Below, in pieces: positions 25,301 through 33,667 of a stretch of DNA of 64,000 bases. Numbering within the stretch: position 1 is the first letter of the stretch; every line of letters begins with the position of its first letter. This stretch comes from Cladocopium goreaui. Taxonomy: Eukaryota; Sar; Dinophyceae; Suessiales; Symbiodiniaceae. The translations under genes were made by a program, and so were the position numbers. The stretch is taken from contig CAMXCT020000259.1 of assembly GCA_947184155.2 (NCBI GenBank), forward strand, positions 123,501 through 187,500. Direction: 5' to 3'. A model generated the notes under the pieces. The model saw nothing but the letters and a program-made list of their open reading frames with translations. It was not told where the DNA came from and ran no database searches.

Positions 25301-25454
25301 TTACGTTCTTTCCTCTCTATCCCTTGGGCGCGGGCGGTTCTCGTCGCGAAGCGACTCGAATATCACCAGAAAAGTGGTATAAACACTGCACATGTATAAA
25401 CCCTCCAAAATTGGTGGCATATTCTCGGGTTCAGGTCTGATTTCCTCGAATCAC

Positions 25455-25619
25455 GCAGCGCCTCAAGATGTTGCCATCCGCCAGGCTCCAAACGATCGCT
25501 TCGTCCTTGTCGCCTGAGATCAGCTGCTCGCTCTCGAGGTCCACCGTGAAGATGGGACTGTTGTGTCCAAGGAGCTCCAGCAACATACGACAGTCTTGGG
25601 TGAGATCCCACACTTTCAC
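25455..25619 (-). CDS. WD40-repeat host exon
   Basis: After acceptor GGCTAG the frame reads VKVWDLTQDCRMLLELLGHN, then SEQLISGDKDEAIVWSLADG. This is one blade end plus a complete WD40 blade with the GH...SGD.D..V.W signature. The donor is probably GTGATT. One of the strongest host exons. Confidence 0.8.
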
Positions 25620-26033
25620 CTAGCCATCAGAACGGGGGTCTGAAAATATTGAAAATGGAGTTTAACAGATTTTAATTCCCAAGTGGCGATTTTTGGGGAT
25701 TGGTGGGATTGGGGGTCCCCAACTGGGTTTGGGCACTAAATCCTTTCGGCTGCCTCTGCAACGACTGGCCAACACCGTTCTGACCCCTCGGCCCTTTTCA
25801 TCTCTCATTGCGGGATCCCAAAAATAAACGTGTTCCTTGTACTTTCCCCCAATAGTCCCAACGGGAAATCCAAAACAAGACGAAATCACAGAAAAAAGCA
25901 CATCAACTCCCACCAAACACAACCAAATACCACACTGTACAGACTGTACATGAATTTGTCTTATCCAAACTGGTTAAAATCACTTGTCAACAGGGAAAAA
26001 TCCGAACATTTCCAGCCAGTTCCAGCCAGTGAC

Positions 26034-26096
26034 CGTGAGATCGTTGGATGCACTGGCCAACAGCGTGCCATCACTGTTCATTGCGAGACATCTGAC
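26034..26096 (-). CDS. WD40-repeat host exon nearest the virus, left side
   Basis: Acceptor TCGGCAG and donor GTCACT bound a 63-nt exon reading VRCLAMNSDGTLLASASND, a textbook WD40 strand. It lies 886 bp from the viral terminal repeat, so the virus sits in or beside the intron upstream of it. The stretch 26.1-26.98 kb has no other gene I can support. Confidence 0.7.
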
Positions 26097-26981
26097 CTGC
26101 CGATGAGGTGATGGGAAGCAGCAAAATCAGCAAACACAAATATTCATGGGATATCATAATATCATTGGATTATACCAAGCACAATGGGGGAATAGTATAA
26201 TGATGGCGATATAGCTAACGATGACATATGATATTTGGGGTGTCTGAAAATGGGAAACTCCAAGTCATTGCTTGATTTTTTTCAATGGGGAAATGACCAT
26301 AGACAATGAAATGTGCGGGTAAAAGCCGATTGCATGATAGTGATTCACAGAAAGGGGCACAAAATATCACAAAATAAATCTGGATACAGTAGTTTACAAG
26401 AAGTCACTAGCTTCAAATCTTCTGCTATTTTAGGATATCATTTCAGTGACGCCGTGAGGTCATTGCCATTAATAGCGTCAGAAATGGGATCTTGTTGGAT
26501 GATAGTGACGATAGTAAGCTAGACATACTTGGATGATATACAACTGGCATAAGTGTAATTACTCTTAACTCTATATATATATAATTATATATATATATAT
26601 ATCCCAAGAAAAACATTGATACTATTGGGAATTAGATAGAGGAATTAAATGATGTAAAACCCTTATTGCCAACAATGATGGGCATCACCTTCTACTAACA
26701 GTCTCACATGCTACCACCAATCATATGGATGGCCAAACACCGGTGTGTGTCCGTGCTGCAATGTTTGGGGGGCGTGCATGATGGCGCGTGCTGGCTGGCT
26801 GGCTGGCTGGACACCTCTTTGCCAGTTCTGTGATCTCTGAATATCTCTGATGCAGCTCACTTAATTGCAAGGTTATAACTTCAGACCGTGATCAATTTCG
26901 TATATCTACAGTATAATGTACATCTATATACATCTATATACAATGATATATATATATATTATATCTATATTATAATTATAT

Positions 26982-27643
26982 AGCTAGCAAGTGGCAGGCC
27001 TCCGTTCATACCCCAGTCCCCCCATCCCGCAAAAATATAAATCATAAATTTTTATCATCCAAAAAAAAATAACTTTAGGATATATTTTTCAAAAACTATA
27101 TCCTACAGTTATGATTTATTTTGCTTCTTCTCTTCTTCGTTTCTTAAATGCTTCTGTGTCTTCAAATGTTGAGACATTCCATTCTTCTTCACTTTGCATT
27201 CACAAATTTCACAATAAACTTCTATTTGACGATATGCCCTTCTTTCTTCAATATGTTCTGCATACCACTTCTTATTCATTTCTAATCTTTTGTCTCTGTT
27301 CTTCCAATGTTTTTCTCTGTTCGTTTCTAAGCATCTTAAACAATATTTATTAACATCATTAAACTCTTCTACAGCTTTGGTTGCATTGCATCTCTTACAA
27401 TATCTTTTCTCCATACTCTACATAGGCATTACTTCTTTAAGGTGTTTTGCACCAGTTATTTCCAAAAAACATTTTTTTCAAAAATCTAAATTTTATTTTT
27501 CAAAAAATATTTTCCAAACTTTCATCACAAAAAAATTTCACAAAAAATATTCCAAAAAAATCATAAGTCTTAAAAATAAATTTCACTTTTAAGACTTAAG
27601 GATTAGTCCTCATTATATTAAGGTAACTTTTCTTTAAGTGTTT
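26982..27643 (+). repeat. left terminal inverted repeat of the viral element
   Basis: About 660 bp that reappear in reverse complement at 46616-47276 with only a few differences. The outer end is AGCTAGCAAGTGGCAGGC; the inner end is near ACTTTTCTTTAAGTGTTT. It contains one complete 101-codon gene plus AT-rich flanks with T/A runs. Confidence 0.92.
27109..27414 (-). CDS. TIR-encoded zinc-finger protein, left copy
   Basis: A 101-residue basic protein with two metal-binding clusters: C-x2-C (YCKRCNATKAVEEF) paired with C-x2-C (YCLRCLE) in the first 30 residues, and a C-terminal C2H2 finger (CEICECKVKK then HLKTQKH). The right-hand copy at 46844-47149 differs visibly at one residue (T for K in the RCLE[T/K]NREKHW segment). 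The C-terminal finger resembles the tails of both GIY-YIG nucleases in this element, so a DNA-binding role is likely. The exact function is unknown. A CTTAAAGAA motif lies 19 nt upstream of the start. Confidence 0.75.
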   Translation of the reverse strand: MEKRYCKRCNATKAVEEFNDVNKYCLRCLETNREKHWKNRDKRLEMNKKWYAEHIEERRAYRQIEVYCEICECKVKKNGMSQHLKTQKHLRNEEEKKQNKS

Positions 27644-27664
27644 GCGCGTTAAAAGTCAAAAATA

Positions 27665-28909
27665 TTATGATTGATTTTTGAAAGCATCCTTCAATTTTGT
27701 AAATAAGACTTCTCTATAAACATCTCTTGCCTCTTTTATTATTTGTGATTTTCTGTTTTGGTTTCCCTTTGCTGATATAAAGTTTTTATATAGTGTGCTA
27801 AATTTGTTGTATTCTTCTTTGGTAATCATTCCCTTGTTATTTGCATTCACAAATTCTTCTCTTAATCTTTGAATTCCTATTTTGTAAGGTGCTAATGGTT
27901 TTTGAATTGTTTTTCTTCTGTTGTCGCCTTGTTGTTCTTCATCTTCATCATCTGCATCGTCTCCCATTCCTAAACCTAAATCTTTTTTCTTGTTTCTTTT
28001 TTTCTTTGCTGTTGTGTCTTCTGGCTCGCTTCCATCCCTTTTAGTTCCATCTCCTCTTTCAGTTCCTGCTTTGTGCATTTTTGGTCGTCCTGCTTTGCCT
28101 CTTGGTTCTACTCTTGTTTCTGGTTCTGCTCTTTTGCTTGAACTACTTACATCCATTACTTGAACAACTGGCATTGGTGCTTGGTTGCTTGATGCTGGTA
28201 TGCTTGAATTTGCTATTGATGCTGGTTCTCTTTTGGATTTGGCTTGTCTGTCTTTTACTATTTTCTTTGCTCTGCTTTGTTTCATGTCAGTTTCATTTGT
28301 TTCATCTTCTGTAGCTATGTTAAAAGTTTCTGGTTTTATTGGTTCAAAACTTCTTGGTGGGTTGATGTGATGTATTTGTTCAGTGATTGTTGGCTTGTTT
28401 TGTTTGAATACTTCCCCTCTGTGATTTACTGCTGTTTCTTCTCTCCTTTTGGTTGCTGTGCTTTGTCTTTGTGTAAGCTCTGCATTCAATTGAGATGCTT
28501 GTTGTGTTGAAGATGATGGCACTGTTGGTGTTGTTTGCGTTGTTAGTTCTTCATCTACATTCATAGGTTGTGTTGGTTGTGCTATTGTTGATGATGTTGT
28601 GGGTAGTTGTTGTAGTCTTTCAGTGTGATATGTTCTACCTGCTGTTCTTACATTTTGCCTTAACAATATGTCTGACATTTGCCTCAATAATAATCTGCCT
28701 TGTTCTTCTTTCAGTTGTTCCATAGCATCTGCCCCATCAAATATACTGCCCTCTGGTGAATTTCTGAAAAATGTAGCGTCTCTGTTTGGTAAAGTGCCAG
28801 TCAGTTTTTCATTTTCTGATATTAAATTGGTGATTTCTTCATAAGTTGGTTTTCTGCGTAATCCATATTTGGACATTTTATTTACATTCTCTATCACTGC
28901 TGTTGCCAT
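27665..28909 (-). CDS. conserved virus-type protein, 414 aa, unknown function
   Basis: The N-terminal ~100 residues are well ordered (KYGLRRKPTYEEITNLI, then RQMSDILLRQNVRT). A long low-complexity middle follows, rich in Thr, Gln, Ser, Lys and Glu, with a DADDEDEEQQ acidic patch and KKKRNKKK basic patch. A conserved-looking C-terminus begins near residue 340 (IGIQRLREEFVNANNKG, later FISAKGNQNRKS). It heads the leftward virion cluster, with the stop 22 nt inside the left terminal repeat border. It has no recognised enzyme motif. The position beside the capsid genes suggests a virion or DNA-associated protein; that is inference. TCTAAAA lies about 15 nt upstream of the ATG. Confidence 0.7.
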   Translation of the reverse strand: MATAVIENVNKMSKYGLRRKPTYEEITNLISENEKLTGTLPNRDATFFRNSPEGSIFDGADAMEQLKEEQGRLLLRQMSDILLRQNVRTAGRTYHTERLQQLPTTSSTIAQPTQPMNVDEELTTQTTPTVPSSSTQQASQLNAELTQRQSTATKRREETAVNHRGEVFKQNKPTITEQIHHINPPRSFEPIKPETFNIATEDETNETDMKQSRAKKIVKDRQAKSKREPASIANSSIPASSNQAPMPVVQVMDVSSSSKRAEPETRVEPRGKAGRPKMHKAGTERGDGTKRDGSEPEDTTAKKKRNKKKDLGLGMGDDADDEDEEQQGDNRRKTIQKPLAPYKIGIQRLREEFVNANNKGMITKEEYNKFSTLYKNFISAKGNQNRKSQIIKEARDVYREVLFTKLKDAFKNQS

Positions 28910-28947
28910 TGATAATATAGAATATTTTAGATTAAAAATATTCTATA

Positions 28948-29274
28948 TCAACTAAAATTCAGATTTCTAAATTGATTTATTTGATGCTGTAAATGTTCTA
29001 AACTATTATGGTTAAGATTGTCTCTTTGTATTTCATTATTAACTCTGTCTAATTGATTTCTATAATTCACTCTTTTATTTGCTTCAACTATATCATTTCT
29101 TATTGATATTAATTTATCTCTTGTCTCCTTTTCATCTAATTGCTTCTTTAACCACGCCATATACCTTGTGTCATAGTGTTTAAACATACCACTACCGGTT
29201 GCCTTACCTGCTGGGGCATTCATTTTCTTTCTATAATTTGTTGTAGTTTGTTTTCGCTTATATGCCTGAAACAT
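28948..29274 (-). CDS. small basic protein, 108 aa, unknown
   Basis: Highly charged and mostly helical in appearance, with an N-terminal basic segment (YKRKQTTTNYRKKM) and a long Asn/Gln/Arg-rich helix. Gaps of 36-38 nt separate it from its co-oriented neighbours, so it belongs to the leftward virion cluster next to the major capsid gene. No family is recognised. A small capsid cement or core protein is possible but unproven. Confidence 0.6.
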   Translation of the reverse strand: MFQAYKRKQTTTNYRKKMNAPAGKATGSGMFKHYDTRYMAWLKKQLDEKETRDKLISIRNDIVEANKRVNYRNQLDRVNNEIQRDNLNHNSLEHLQHQINQFRNLNFS

Positions 29275-29310
29275 TTATATATATATATATTAATATTAGA
29301 AATTAATATT

Positions 29311-30879
29311 TTAATCATACACGACGCTTCCATCAGAGCGGATTTCCAAAACTGTTTCAGACACCAATGTAGTGAATATTTCTTCAATCTGTTCTGTTTC
29401 TGCCAGTGTTCCTTCGGTTCCTTTGATTTTAAAAGTGATTAAGCTTCCCATTTTAGTATTAACGCCACTAAAGGCTAAATCAGACATCTTCTCCATTGAA
29501 AACCCAATAACAAATTTATTTTCCCGATACTGCTTATAACTGATATTCAGTGAGTTTTGTTCCGGATTTAAGTAGTGTAATGTCCGCCTCAAAAAATAGA
29601 ATGCTTCTGAAAGTGATTGAACTTCAAACTCAGGAAATTTCTTATTGGCAATTTGAAGTTGGTAAGTAAGTGCCCTACTGTTGTCAGCAAACCCTTTTCC
29701 TTGTTGTAATGGCAATGTATCTGCTAATGGACCGTCGTTAATCTGTCCGTTAATCATAGGATTGTAAAAATAGTTCCACCTCTTATAAATGTAATTATCT
29801 GGCAAGTATTGACCATAAATGCTTCCACCTCTTGGGCTTCTATAAAGTGTGATGAAAGCATTAGTTAATTTGGATGCTGATTTTACAATGTTCATATTAA
29901 TTTCACCTCCACCGGTGTTAAAGGTTTGTGTGATGGTGTGGTATTGTGGGATGATAAGTTTTAATGATTGTCCTTCCAATAAGTGTTTTGTAATGTTATT
30001 ATCAACGGTGTTGTCAAGTGTGATTACTTCTGCTCTAATGATTACATTATTGATTTCCCAACTTACTGATGTATTACCAGATTGAAAGTAATAACCTTGC
30101 TTATCGGTTTCGGTTTCTGGATTTGTTCCAGCATCCCCTTGTGGGACTACAATGGGTTCATTACCATCCGATACAATTGTAAATTCTAATTCTAATGGGG
30201 CAACTCTCAATGGTAAGTAGTAATTGCTTTCTAATAATCCACAACAAGGCTTATGAGAAAGACGGGCTTTTCCATTAGCACCGGGAATTCCTGATAAACT
30301 ATGTCTGGTAGGTCTAAAATCAATTCTCCCATATTCATTGTGGTCTGCGGTTGTATCAACAGTTGCTACACCACCAGCATTAGTTGCTCCTGATGTTGTA
30401 TAATCAATAAAGTTATTTAATCCATTAGCGTATTTATGGTAATCATCATCAAAAGACGGATTAGCACTACTTTCAATATCATCCATCTCATTTACATTTT
30501 TTGATTTGAAACTTTTAAACAACTCACAATGACGGTTGTATTCAATAATGTCTTGAACCATTTGCCCTCCTACCGTTGCCCTGTATCGGTTAAAGAATGA
30601 ATGAAGACCCCCTAATGGTCTTAAAAACTTTTCTCTTGTAGTATCAGTATTCTGAACAGTGGCGAATAACCGCACACTGCTTAAATCTAAATATTGGTTT
30701 GCTTCTCCGCTTATGTAAAATCTTATGTTCTTGTTTCCTTGATTACTGGCATAGATGTTAGACCCTGATGGAAAATAATTTACAAAACGGCGGTCAGTGA
30801 TATATTGTGCGGTTTCTGGGATTCCAAAGTTAAGATTATTAATCATAACATCTTGTGCTTCGCTAACTAAATTGTCCAT
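29311..30879 (-). CDS. MCP: double-jelly-roll major capsid protein
   Basis: The 522-residue length matches Polinton-like and virophage-sized capsid proteins. The N-terminus has the family layout: ITDRRFVNYFPSGSNIY, then strands around residues 45-75 (IRFYISGEANQYLDLSSVRL) and GGLHSFFNRYRATVGGQMVQ near residue 90-110. LLESNYYLPLRVAPLELEFT near residue 220 is the loop and strand closing the first jelly roll. The second jelly roll includes SLKLIIPQYHTITQTF and an Arg/Tyr-rich LYRSPRGGSIYGQYLPDN. It should form trimeric capsomers of an icosahedral shell. A palindromic ATCTAAATTTAGAT motif lies 5-18 nt upstream of the ATG. Assigned from family pattern, not from an alignment. Confidence 0.85.
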   Translation of the reverse strand: MDNLVSEAQDVMINNLNFGIPETAQYITDRRFVNYFPSGSNIYASNQGNKNIRFYISGEANQYLDLSSVRLFATVQNTDTTREKFLRPLGGLHSFFNRYRATVGGQMVQDIIEYNRHCELFKSFKSKNVNEMDDIESSANPSFDDDYHKYANGLNNFIDYTTSGATNAGGVATVDTTADHNEYGRIDFRPTRHSLSGIPGANGKARLSHKPCCGLLESNYYLPLRVAPLELEFTIVSDGNEPIVVPQGDAGTNPETETDKQGYYFQSGNTSVSWEINNVIIRAEVITLDNTVDNNITKHLLEGQSLKLIIPQYHTITQTFNTGGGEINMNIVKSASKLTNAFITLYRSPRGGSIYGQYLPDNYIYKRWNYFYNPMINGQINDGPLADTLPLQQGKGFADNSRALTYQLQIANKKFPEFEVQSLSEAFYFLRRTLHYLNPEQNSLNISYKQYRENKFVIGFSMEKMSDLAFSGVNTKMGSLITFKIKGTEGTLAETEQIEEIFTTLVSETVLEIRSDGSVVYD

Positions 30880-30883
30880 TATA

Positions 30884-30897
30884 TATCTAAATTTAGA
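30884..30897 (-). promoter_or_regulatory. palindromic TCTAAAT promoter-like box of the capsid gene
   Basis: ATCTAAATTTAGAT is a perfect 14-bp palindrome just upstream of the capsid ATG. Its TCTAAAT half recurs before other virion genes (33650, 36415, 37478 on minus, 38335) and as TCTAAAG before 32092 and 38742. The relation to TCTA-type late promoters of Cafeteria-infecting giant viruses and mavirus is by analogy. Confidence 0.4.
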
Positions 30898-30912
30898 TAT
30901 TTTTATTTTATT

Positions 30913-31164
30913 TCATTTCTTTTTATGTGGAATTAACTTAACATTTTTTGGTTGAATATTATTACTGATTTTTTCTATATGTTTATTGTCGCGAATGCCT
31001 CGCGAGGCGTCTGCCGACGCGTCATTATTTTCTACTAAACTTTTTATAGCATTGTATTCTTTTGGTGCTTCATTCATTTCTTTTTGTAGTTTGTTATAGT
31101 TTGACTGTCCTTTTGTTAAAAGTATTGGTTTTTGTTGATTTTTATAATCTATTCTTTTTAACAT
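30913..31164 (-). CDS. small protein, 83 aa, with GC-rich palindromic insert
   Basis: A lysine/asparagine-rich protein lying between the lipase-fold gene and the capsid gene in the leftward cluster. Residues about 48-59 (DASADASRGIRD) are encoded by a 36-nt GC-rich palindromic block at 30988-31023 that is unlike the AT-rich remainder. The rest (KPILLTKGQSNYNKLQKEMN) is helical in character. No family is recognised. Confidence 0.55.
   Translation of the reverse strand: MLKRIDYKNQQKPILLTKGQSNYNKLQKEMNEAPKEYNAIKSLVENNDASADASRGIRDNKHIEKISNNIQPKNVKLIPHKKK
30988..31023. repeat. 36-bp GC-rich palindromic insert inside an ORF
   Basis: GCCTCGCGAGGC is a perfect palindrome flanked by GACGCGTC and a second CG-rich half. 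The block is in frame, adds exactly twelve codons and stands out in composition. It looks like a small selfish palindromic element. Confidence 0.6.
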
Positions 31165-31176
31165 TATTAATATAGT

Positions 31177-32046
31177 TTATATTTTTATTGGATGATTTGG
31201 ATTGATGCCATTGCTAATTTTTGTTGTAGGGTGTAAATGCCACTTGCCTTGATGAACGAAGTTTATATAACTATGTGCTAATAAGGGGTTTAATTCCTTC
31301 CAGTCGCTTGTTTCAGCGTATCCATCTAACAAACTCACTACATCATTGGGATTACGCAGGTCAATTCTTCTTGGGTCTTGTTTCCCTTTTCTTCTTGATT
31401 TTATGGTTGGTGTGGCATAAGTTGTAGTAGCAAATCTTTCAGGCATATCATTGTTTATTTGATTGACTACTGCTGACGCTAAACTGTGTGATACAAGACG
31501 CTTAACATCAGGGTTTTCTTTCAAATACTTCACTACATCTTGGTATTTTTCACTTGCTTTTATGTTTCGGGTTGGGACTAACAATAAGTCATCCATTATG
31601 TCTCGCGTCAATGAACCATTTTTGCCACCAGTCCCAGCAATGTATAATGTAGAACCAGTCTTATATAAACCCGCTTTACTATCATAAGCATTCCATAAGC
31701 CCCTCCTGTCTTCAATTTTGTTTTTGTTCTGTATGTTTCTTACTTCTTTATATAAGGTTGTATTCTTTCTGAATTCATCATCTAAATTTCTTGTAAAGTC
31801 GTTCATTCTTGCGTTCCAGTCTGCGTTCTTTTTATTGTAATCTTCCATTATGGCATCTTTGCCCTGTTTCATTAATTCATTAAATGCTACTCTACCTGTC
31901 TTCTTTGCAAGTTCCCTTAATTGGTCTCTTGTTAAGACGCTTTCAATTGCTTCACCTGACATTATTCTTTCCATAGCTTCTCGCCCGAATTGCCTTGCTA
32001 CTTGTGATAATGCTGTTCTTGCTACTCCTGTTATAACTCCTATCAT
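31177..32046 (-). CDS. lipase-like alpha/beta-hydrolase domain protein
   Basis: 289 residues. The first ~100 are helical, starting with a short hydrophobic segment (MIGVITGVARTALSQVARQF). From residue 130 a lipase (class 3)-like core is visible: TLYIAGTGG (strand and oxyanion region), LVSHSLASAV with candidate nucleophile Ser188 in an S-H-S-L-A elbow in place of the usual G-H-S-L-G, NPNDVVSLLDG with candidate acid Asp235, and LLAHSY with candidate His258. All three triad members occur in the expected order. The gene starts divergently from the minor capsid gene with a 45-nt shared spacer. A virion-borne lipase used in membrane passage is plausible; phospholipase domains play that part in parvoviruses. 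Loss of the first elbow glycine leaves activity uncertain. Confidence 0.6.
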   Translation of the reverse strand: MIGVITGVARTALSQVARQFGREAMERIMSGEAIESVLTRDQLRELAKKTGRVAFNELMKQGKDAIMEDYNKKNADWNARMNDFTRNLDDEFRKNTTLYKEVRNIQNKNKIEDRRGLWNAYDSKAGLYKTGSTLYIAGTGGKNGSLTRDIMDDLLLVPTRNIKASEKYQDVVKYLKENPDVKRLVSHSLASAVVNQINNDMPERFATTTYATPTIKSRRKGKQDPRRIDLRNPNDVVSLLDGYAETSDWKELNPLLAHSYINFVHQGKWHLHPTTKISNGINPNHPIKI

Positions 32047-32091
32047 TCAATTTATATAATATAATATAAAATTCTAAAGTAATAATATATT
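32047..32091. promoter_or_regulatory. divergent promoter region between virion genes
   Basis: A 45-nt AT-only spacer separates the leftward lipase-like gene from the rightward minor capsid gene. TCTAAAG at 32073-32079 points to the minor capsid gene. Confidence 0.45.
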
Positions 32092-32958
32092 ATGATGAGT
32101 AACAGATTGACTTATAAAAAAGTTTTTGTTGATAGTCAGTATCGTTTGCCTCAATCAAAATCATCATCTGATTTTGTAATAGAACTGGAACAAAATTTTG
32201 AAGTCCCTGCTGGGACAAAGTGTTGGATTACAGAAGTATCTTTGCCAACCACGTGGAAAACAACTGAGGTTGGCTTCTATGAATATTTGTATGTAATGAT
32301 TTACGACAACAATGATACATTCGTTAAAAACTTTAGGGTATATGTTGGGAACAAAATTTATTTTAGTGAGCAGTTGTGTTTTGACTTGAATGAGGGTATG
32401 AATAATAATACAACAGATTTATCAGCAGGTGGTATTTTCGTTTATAGTTATGATAGTGCAACAAGAACAGTAGAGTTTAAGATAAAAGAAGGGTTGAATT
32501 ATAAAGTTAAAATTCCTACTGACACCGAATTAAGCAACTATGTAAATGGACTGTGGGAAACTTCCAGTGCCCCTTATGATAATAGAGATGTTGTATCAAT
32601 TAACTATTTGTTAAGTAATTTTGTTCCTACAAACGGTGGTTTAACAACTTGGACTTCATCTTATTTAAATCTTGTTCCGTTTCGTTCTGTGATGCTTCAT
32701 TGCCCCGAGTTAGCAGACCATCATTATTCATCACCCGCATCATATTCATCAAACATTGTAAAGAAGATACTTATAGATGCTCAATTAGGCGGGGTAGTCA
32801 ATGACAATAACACTGCTTTTCATGAAGACTTTTTGGACGTTGGAGGTCGTAATCTTAAAAGACTTTCATTCAGAATAACTGATACAAATAACAAAACCAT
32901 CAATCTATATGACATAAACTGCCAATTTTCTTTAGTATTCTCGAATCCAAATTATTAA
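32092..32958 (+). CDS. mCP: minor capsid (penton) protein
   Basis: 288 residues starting YKKVFVDSQYRLP, the usual opening of Polinton-like penton proteins, followed by DFVIELEQNFEVPAGTKCWI and ITEVSLPTTWKT. A beta-rich middle is followed by PFRSVMLHCPELADHHYSSP near residue 205, then SNIVKKILID. The C-terminal strand KTINLYDINCQFSLVF closes a jelly-roll fold. It is expected to form pentamers at the capsid vertices. Its position opposite the leftward capsid cluster fits. The call rests on pattern recognition of the DSxYR start and the HCPELxDHHYSS segment. Confidence 0.75.
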   Translation: MMSNRLTYKKVFVDSQYRLPQSKSSSDFVIELEQNFEVPAGTKCWITEVSLPTTWKTTEVGFYEYLYVMIYDNNDTFVKNFRVYVGNKIYFSEQLCFDLNEGMNNNTTDLSAGGIFVYSYDSATRTVEFKIKEGLNYKVKIPTDTELSNYVNGLWETSSAPYDNRDVVSINYLLSNFVPTNGGLTTWTSSYLNLVPFRSVMLHCPELADHHYSSPASYSSNIVKKILIDAQLGGVVNDNNTAFHEDFLDVGGRNLKRLSFRITDTNNKTINLYDINCQFSLVFSNPNY

Positions 32959-33056
32959 ATCATAACAACCACCAAAGAGTAAATTAACATTCTATATATT
33001 TTCCTTCAAACTAAATATATAGAATATTGAAAGAATTTTTATAGAACATCTTATAT

Positions 33057-33641
33057 ATGAGTATCCAAGTTGTGGATTTACAAAATGAAGAAGTGAAAGA
33101 ACTACCAACAATTGAAGAAACAAAAGAAGAACCCAAAGAAGATTTTGACGATGATGATGATGAAATAAAAAATGAAGTAGTGGAAGAGCAGAATAATAAT
33201 GAAATACCAGAACCGCCTAAGGAACAAACACAAGAAGCACCACCTAAACCTAAAAGACAAACGCAAAAGGACAGAATGCAATGTCCGAAATGTTTCAAGG
33301 AAATGTCAGTCAAGTCATACAAATATTCACATGAAAAAAACTGTGGTGGCAAACTATCAGATAGACCTGTGAAGCATCATGCGAAACCTAAAGCAAAAAC
33401 TAAAACAAAGCCTACACCAAAACCAGCCCCCGATGTTTATTATTCTGATAGCGAAGAAGAAGATGTCAAACCTTTATCAAAACCAATTAAAAATCAAGTT
33501 TTAAAACCGCAACCCATCAATCCACAAACGGCATTGGCTCAACACTACCAATTATTACAACAACAGTTGAGACAACAAAAACAAGATAGATATAATAATT
33601 TATGTCAATCAATTTTTAGTAGCAAAAGTAAAAAACGTTAA
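33057..33641 (+). CDS. acidic/basic protein with a C2HC zinc finger, 194 aa
   Basis: Residues 1-60 are very acidic (EDFDDDDDEIKNEVVEEQ). A zinc finger follows at about residue 80 (MQCPKCFKEMSVKSY, then HEKNC). The remainder is Lys/Pro-rich (KPKAKTKTKPTPKPAPD), with an SDSEEED patch and a Gln-rich helix. The 37757 gene has a similar Lys/Pro linker and DDE patch, so the two may be related adaptors. No enzyme motif is seen. A DNA- or core-binding role is inferred. Confidence 0.6.
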   Translation: MSIQVVDLQNEEVKELPTIEETKEEPKEDFDDDDDEIKNEVVEEQNNNEIPEPPKEQTQEAPPKPKRQTQKDRMQCPKCFKEMSVKSYKYSHEKNCGGKLSDRPVKHHAKPKAKTKTKPTPKPAPDVYYSDSEEEDVKPLSKPIKNQVLKPQPINPQTALAQHYQLLQQQLRQQKQDRYNNLCQSIFSSKSKKR

Positions 33642-33649
33642 TATTATAA

Positions 33650-33656
33650 TCTAAAT
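33650..33656 (+). promoter_or_regulatory. TCTAAAT box before the fibre gene
   Basis: TCTAAATATATAATATTA directly precedes the fibre ATG at 33668. Same motif as at the capsid gene. Confidence 0.35.
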
Positions 33657-33667
33657 ATATAATATTA

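Noticed and set aside
26976-26981. Six-bp target-site duplication of the viral element
   Set aside because: Both flanks are TA microsatellite, so matching TATAT bases carry no information.
27841-28510. Hydrophobic plus-strand ORFs rich in Leu/Phe/Cys
   Set aside because: They are antisense shadows of the 414-aa gene.
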